Source of the DNA: Acidobacteriota bacterium
Lineage (GTDB): Bacteria > Acidobacteriota > Thermoanaerobaculia > Multivoradales > JAHEKO01
Assembly: GCA_027296385.1 (NCBI GenBank)
Contig: JAPUJD010000086.1
Coordinates: forward strand, 1 to 9,318
Direction of reading: 5' to 3'
Length of the DNA: 9,318 nt
Shown here: positions 6,514-9,318 of the stretch, one piece after another
Layout of the letters: every line of letters starts with the position of its first letter
How positions within the stretch are numbered: position 1 is the stretch's first letter
Made by a program: the position numbers and the translations under genes
The notes under the pieces: generated by a model
Told to the model about the DNA's origin: nothing
Seen by the model: only the letters and a program-made list of their open reading frames with translations
The model's database searches: none

Positions 6514-7363
6514 AGGGCTGGCAGCTCGTGTCGAACCGGCCGAAGTGGCCCGCCGGCGAGCCGAAGTCAGGGTGCTGGTGCTCACCGGGCTCGGCCTCAA
6601 CTGTGAGGTCGAGACGGCCGAAGCCTTCCGGCGTGTCGGCGCCACGCCGCAGCTCGTGCATTTGCTCGACGTTTTGCGCGGTCATGCTGCCGAGCCGCTC
6701 TCGCATTATCAGATCATCGCGTTCGCCGGTGGCTTCGGCTTCGGAGACCACTTGGGCGCCGGCTTCGTCTACGCCAACAAGGTCCGCTGGCAACTTTACG
6801 ACCAACTGCTCGAGTTCATCGACGACGGCGGCCTGGCTCTGGGCATCTGCAACGGCTTCCAGATGATGACCCGGCTCGGCATGGTGCCCGGATTCGACGG
6901 CGACTACCGCACTGCGCGCGCCACGATCGCGCCGAACGACAAGCTCGGCTACTGGGATACCTGGATCCGCCTGCGGGTCGATCGAGAGTCGCCCTGCGTC
7001 TGGACCCGGGGGCTCGACTCTCTCGAGCTGCCGACGCGTCACGGTGAGGGCAAGTTCCTGACCGAGAGTCCCGAGGTGCTCGCGCGCCTGGAGGAGGGCC
7101 ATCAGATCGCGGTGCGCTACGTCGACGCGGCCGGCAATGCGACCGAGGGCTGGCCCGACAACCCCAACGGCTCTCCCGGCGGCGTTGCCGGAGTCTGCGA
7201 CCCGACCGGTCGCCTCTTCGGTCTCATGCCCCACCCCGACGCCTATCTCTATCCCTTCCAGCACCCTCGGTGGTTCCGACAGGACGACGCCGAGCGGCCG
7301 GCTGAAGGTGGCGGACTCGCCATCTTCCGCAACGGCGTCGACTCCGTGGCCTTTCCGACCTGA
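6506..7363 (+). CDS. purQ: FGAM synthase glutaminase subunit PurQ (class I glutamine amidotransferase)
   Basis: This 285-residue protein hydrolyses glutamine and feeds ammonia to PurL. It starts 8 bp inside purL, after a strong AGGAGG, which suggests coupled synthesis of the two subunits. About 20 residues precede the conserved first strand (VRVLVLTGLGLNCE, 21-34). FAGGFGFGDHLGAG (73-86) corresponds to the oxyanion/GGFSYGD region. GICNGFQ (113-119) is the nucleophile elbow with Cys115. HGEGKF (179-184) is conserved, and MPHPDAY (241-247) gives His243. Canonical PurQ has MPHPE, with Glu as the third triad member; here the position is Asp245. The protein is longer than the usual 220-230 residues, partly through the N-terminal extension and a tail after the triad. 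It ends 16 bp from the convergent YycJ-like gene, with no obvious terminator. Confidence 0.94.
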   Translation: MPEGLAARVEPAEVARRRAEVRVLVLTGLGLNCEVETAEAFRRVGATPQLVHLLDVLRGHAAEPLSHYQIIAFAGGFGFGDHLGAGFVYANKVRWQLYDQLLEFIDDGGLALGICNGFQMMTRLGMVPGFDGDYRTARATIAPNDKLGYWDTWIRLRVDRESPCVWTRGLDSLELPTRHGEGKFLTESPEVLARLEEGHQIAVRYVDAAGNATEGWPDNPNGSPGGVAGVCDPTGRLFGLMPHPDAYLYPFQHPRWFRQDDAERPAEGGGLAIFRNGVDSVAFPT

Positions 7364-7379
7364 GGATCACCCTCGCGCC

Positions 7380-8213
7380 CTACATCGGCGTCTTTTCGGG
7401 CTGGCTGGCCCTCACTGTCAGCCAGGGGGTCGGCACGAACTGCTCGCTGACACAGACTCGGGCGTTCGAGCCGTGCTCGCCGAGGACCCGCATGATCGCC
7501 TCGGCGGCCAGCCCCGGACTGTTGTTGGTCCGCGACAGGTGATAGAGGACCACCCACTGGAGGCGATCGTTGATCAGCTCGGAGAGACCCTCGGCCGCTT
7601 CACGATTCGACAGATGGCCGTGACTGCTGGCTACCCGCTGTTTCAGATGCCACGGATAAGGCCCCCGGCGCAGCATGTCGAGATCGTGATTGGTCTCGAC
7701 GACGAGGCCGTCGAGATCGGCCAGGTGAGCCCAGGCCAGGCGGCTGGCGGTGCCGAGATCGGCGGCGAGGCCGATCCGGCGGCCCGAGCCGTCCTCCACC
7801 ACCACGCCGATCGGATCGTGAGCGTCGTGAGGTACGCGAAACGGATGGATGAGAAAGCCCTCGAGACGCCGCGGCCGACTAGACTCGAGCTCGCGGGTCG
7901 GCACCGGCTTGGCCGCCAGCCCGCTGTGTTCGAGAGTGCCGGCGGTGGCATAGATCGTCGCGGCGTGGTGCTGGGCGAACCGGGCGGCACCGCGGACGTG
8001 ATCGCCGTGCTCGTGCGTCAGAACGATCGAGGCGATGGTGGCAGGGTCGATACCCACCGAGAGCAAGCGCTTCTCGAGCTGCCGGCAGGAGAAACCGGCG
8101 TCGAGCAGCATGCGATGAGAGCCCGACTCGATGACGACGCTGTTACCGGCGCTGCCCGAGCCCAGGACACAGAGCCGTAGCGGAGCGGGAGCCAATCCGA
8201 GATGGAGCTGCAC
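7380..8213 (-). CDS. MBL-fold metallohydrolase, YycJ/WalJ-like
   Basis: This protein of about 277 residues belongs to the metallo-beta-lactamase superfamily. LCVLGSGSAGNS (14-25) is the YycJ-type first strand, followed by MLLDAGFS (35-42). LTHEHGDH (65-72) supplies metal ligands His67, His69, Asp71 and His72. VPHDAHDPIG (128-137), the Asp of LAADLG (149-154), SSHGHLSN (196-203) and LYHLS (223-227) complete the site. Some Bacillus YycJ proteins have been reported as 5'-exonucleases linked to mismatch repair or to cell-wall signalling; the role here is inferred only from the family. GTG at 8213-8211 is chosen because it lies 2 nt after the upstream stop. TTG at 8195 is an alternative giving 271 residues and starting nearer the conserved strand. 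Neither has a good ribosome binding site. It is probably co-transcribed with the phosphodiesterase-like gene. No signal peptide is seen. Confidence 0.85.
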   Translation of the reverse strand: MQLHLGLAPAPLRLCVLGSGSAGNSVVIESGSHRMLLDAGFSCRQLEKRLLSVGIDPATIASIVLTHEHGDHVRGAARFAQHHAATIYATAGTLEHSGLAAKPVPTRELESSRPRRLEGFLIHPFRVPHDAHDPIGVVVEDGSGRRIGLAADLGTASRLAWAHLADLDGLVVETNHDLDMLRRGPYPWHLKQRVASSHGHLSNREAAEGLSELINDRLQWVVLYHLSRTNNSPGLAAEAIMRVLGEHGSNARVCVSEQFVPTPWLTVRASQPEKTPM

Positions 8214-8215
8214 CT

Positions 8216-8977
8216 CTAGAACTCGTAGGTCTTGCCCTGCTCGATGAAGCTCACGTCGGGGTGCGCCATCTCCTCGACCTCCTGATGGATCTTGTCGATG
8301 TACGGCGGCTTGAGGTGATGAAGGATGACGGGTACGCTGCGCTCCAGCTTGCGCAACTCGGCAAACATCGTGCGCGGTGTCAGGTGCTGCGCGCGATCGG
8401 CCATTCGCTGCATGCCGTTGTCGAAGCTGGTCTCGAGGAACACCGCCGCCAGATTGGGCACGCTGTTCGCGATCTCCCACATCCGCGTGGTGGGACCCGT
8501 GTCGCTCGACCAGAGCACGGCGGCAGAGCCCCGCTCGATGAGAAACCCGTGAGTCGGCACCAGATGGTGCGTCGGGATGGGGGTGAAGCGCAGGCCCTCG
8601 ATCTCGACCGGTGTCTCGTCTCGAAGCTCGTGGAATCGCAGCGCCGGCACGAGATGATTGGGCAGGCGCGCGAAGTCCGGCCAGAACGTATTGTTGAACA
8701 GATGCCGGCGGACGGCGTAGATCGTCGCCGGCGACGAGTAGATGTCGATGCGGCAGTCGCCGTCACCGTAGACGTTGTCGATGAAGAAAGGCAGGGAGTT
8801 GGTGTGGTCGATGTGCGAGTGGGTGAGCAGGATGGAGGTGACCTTGCGCTGTTCCTCGACCGGCAGCATCCGTGACAGACAGCCGGCGTCGAGGGCCACC
8901 TTCCCGTCGATCAACAGACAGGTCATACGGCACTCTTCGCTCTCCCCACCGTAGCCGCCGAGAACAGTAATCCGCAT
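8216..8977 (-). CDS. MBL-fold hydrolase, class II 3',5'-cyclic-nucleotide phosphodiesterase-like
   Basis: This complete 253-residue protein has the metallo-beta-lactamase fold. LLTHSHIDHTNSLPF (50-64) contains the HxHxDH metal motif. Further likely ligands are His137/His138 and His143 (THHLVPTHGF), Asp159 (WSSDTGP) and His220 (ILHHLKP). The stretch LETSFDNGMQRMADRAQHLT (181-200) and the HLKPPY segment are typical of proteins annotated as class II cyclic-AMP phosphodiesterases, which hydrolyse the 3' bond of cyclic nucleotides. Activity on cAMP is inferred, since related members may act on other phosphodiesters. The ATG at 8977 starts at the conserved MRITVLGGYG strand, with GGAG 10 nt upstream. 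There is no signal peptide or membrane segment, so it is expected in the cytoplasm. The next gene begins 2 nt after its stop, making a two-gene operon of two MBL-fold enzymes. Confidence 0.85.
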   Translation of the reverse strand: MRITVLGGYGGESEECRMTCLLIDGKVALDAGCLSRMLPVEEQRKVTSILLTHSHIDHTNSLPFFIDNVYGDGDCRIDIYSSPATIYAVRRHLFNNTFWPDFARLPNHLVPALRFHELRDETPVEIEGLRFTPIPTHHLVPTHGFLIERGSAAVLWSSDTGPTTRMWEIANSVPNLAAVFLETSFDNGMQRMADRAQHLTPRTMFAELRKLERSVPVILHHLKPPYIDKIHQEVEEMAHPDVSFIEQGKTYEF

Positions 8978-9039
8978 CAGGTGTCAGCTCCAACCCACCG
9001 AGGGCGTGCTGCCGCTCCCAAGAGGAACCTCGATCGGAT

Positions 9040-9048
9040 CGTATAGCA
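9040..9048 (-). promoter_or_regulatory. Candidate extended -10 promoter for the two MBL-fold genes
   Basis: On the minus strand, TGCTATACG (9048-9040) resembles an extended -10 element: TG, one base, then TATACG, four of six consensus matches. It lies about 62 bp before the ATG at 8977, in the 128-bp gap behind the outer-membrane protein gene. No -35 box stands out. The rest of the gap shows nothing recognisable, including no clear terminator for the upstream gene. Confidence 0.3.
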
Positions 9049-9105
9049 AAGCGGCGACGATCCTGCGTTGAAGCCGTCACCCCTTGCCCTGGAGGGAGCT
9101 GGCAG

Positions 9106-9318
9106 CTAGAAGCGGGCACCAATCCAGAACGACGTCTCGAAGTCGCTGGCCGAGCTGTCGAAGTCCGTGCGCTTGGCGAAGTCCCAGTTGACGTCGAGAC
9201 CGAACAAGCGCGTTGAGAGACCGTAGCCATAGGACGCAACTCCGTCCTGCAGACTATCGTTGTCCTCGTCGTAGAAATTGAAACCTCCGAGGCTGTCGAA
9301 CCAAGCTCCACCCACATC
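9106..9318 (-). CDS. Outer-membrane beta-barrel protein, C-terminal fragment
   Basis: The frame is open from the right edge of the window and stops at TAG 9108-9106, giving the last 70 residues of a longer protein whose start is not included. The visible part alternates polar and hydrophobic or aromatic residues in strand-like runs (YGYGLSTRLFGLDVNWDF, then ETSFWIGARF). It ends in Phe, the classic C-terminal signal that the BAM complex recognises in outer-membrane barrels. An acidic, glycine- and asparagine-containing loop (FNFYDEDNDSLQDG) lies between strands. The end resembles BamA/Omp85-type surface-antigen barrels, which in some phyla follow a TolB-like propeller, but 70 residues cannot settle the family. 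It is transcribed in the same direction as the MBL-fold genes, 128 bp upstream of them. Confidence 0.6.
   Translation of the reverse strand, partial: DVGGAWFDSLGGFNFYDEDNDSLQDGVASYGYGLSTRLFGLDVNWDFAKRTDFDSSASDFETSFWIGARF

Noticed and set aside
7364..7379. Possible bidirectional terminator between purQ and the YycJ-like gene
   Set aside because: The gap is 16 bp and holds neither an inverted repeat nor a T-run.
7137..8180. Plus-strand open frame (347 codons) spanning the end of purQ and the YycJ-like gene
   Set aside because: It covers two real genes in other frames and has no recognisable content.
1..9318. tRNA, rRNA, CRISPR array, insertion sequence, toxin-antitoxin or defence genes
   Set aside because: None was seen on reading both strands; almost all sequence is explained by housekeeping genes with uniform base composition.

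Overview
The window is GC-rich (about two thirds G+C by eye), densely coding bacterial chromosome. The best clue to the organism is that the last gene encodes the C-terminus of an outer-membrane beta-barrel, so the cell has an outer membrane. The form of PurL (about 1,000 residues, PurS-like N-terminus, separate PurQ) and the [4Fe-4S]-type PurF recall Acidobacteriota or the former Deltaproteobacteria. This placement is an inference from remembered families; no search was run.

Layout: (1) 1-186 (+), the C-terminal 61 residues of a PHP-type tyrosine phosphatase of the CpsB/YwqE kind. (2) 240-3318 (-), a tightly overlapping purF-purM-purN operon transcribed right to left. (3) 3319-3495, a divergent control region. 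(4) 3496-7363 (+), a purL-purQ operon. (5) 7380-8977 (-), two adjacent metallo-beta-lactamase-fold hydrolases: a class II cyclic-nucleotide phosphodiesterase-like protein followed by a YycJ/WalJ-like protein. (6) 9106-9318 (-), the C-terminus of an outer-membrane beta-barrel protein that runs off the window.

The centre is a divergent de novo purine block. PurF makes phosphoribosylamine (step 1). PurN formylates GAR (step 3). PurL with PurQ converts FGAR to FGAM using glutamine (step 4). PurM closes the imidazole ring (step 5). PurD (step 2) and all steps after PurM are absent here and must be encoded elsewhere. The two arms start 177 bp apart, back to back, which would suit shared control.

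I found no undescribed system, mobile element, CRISPR array or RNA gene. The points most worth a second look are the intermediate PurL architecture (two PurS-like units fused to the synthase core, glutaminase separate), an Asp where PurQ normally has its catalytic Glu, a perfect 8-bp hairpin just upstream of the purN start, and a small inverted repeat overlapping the candidate purF promoter.
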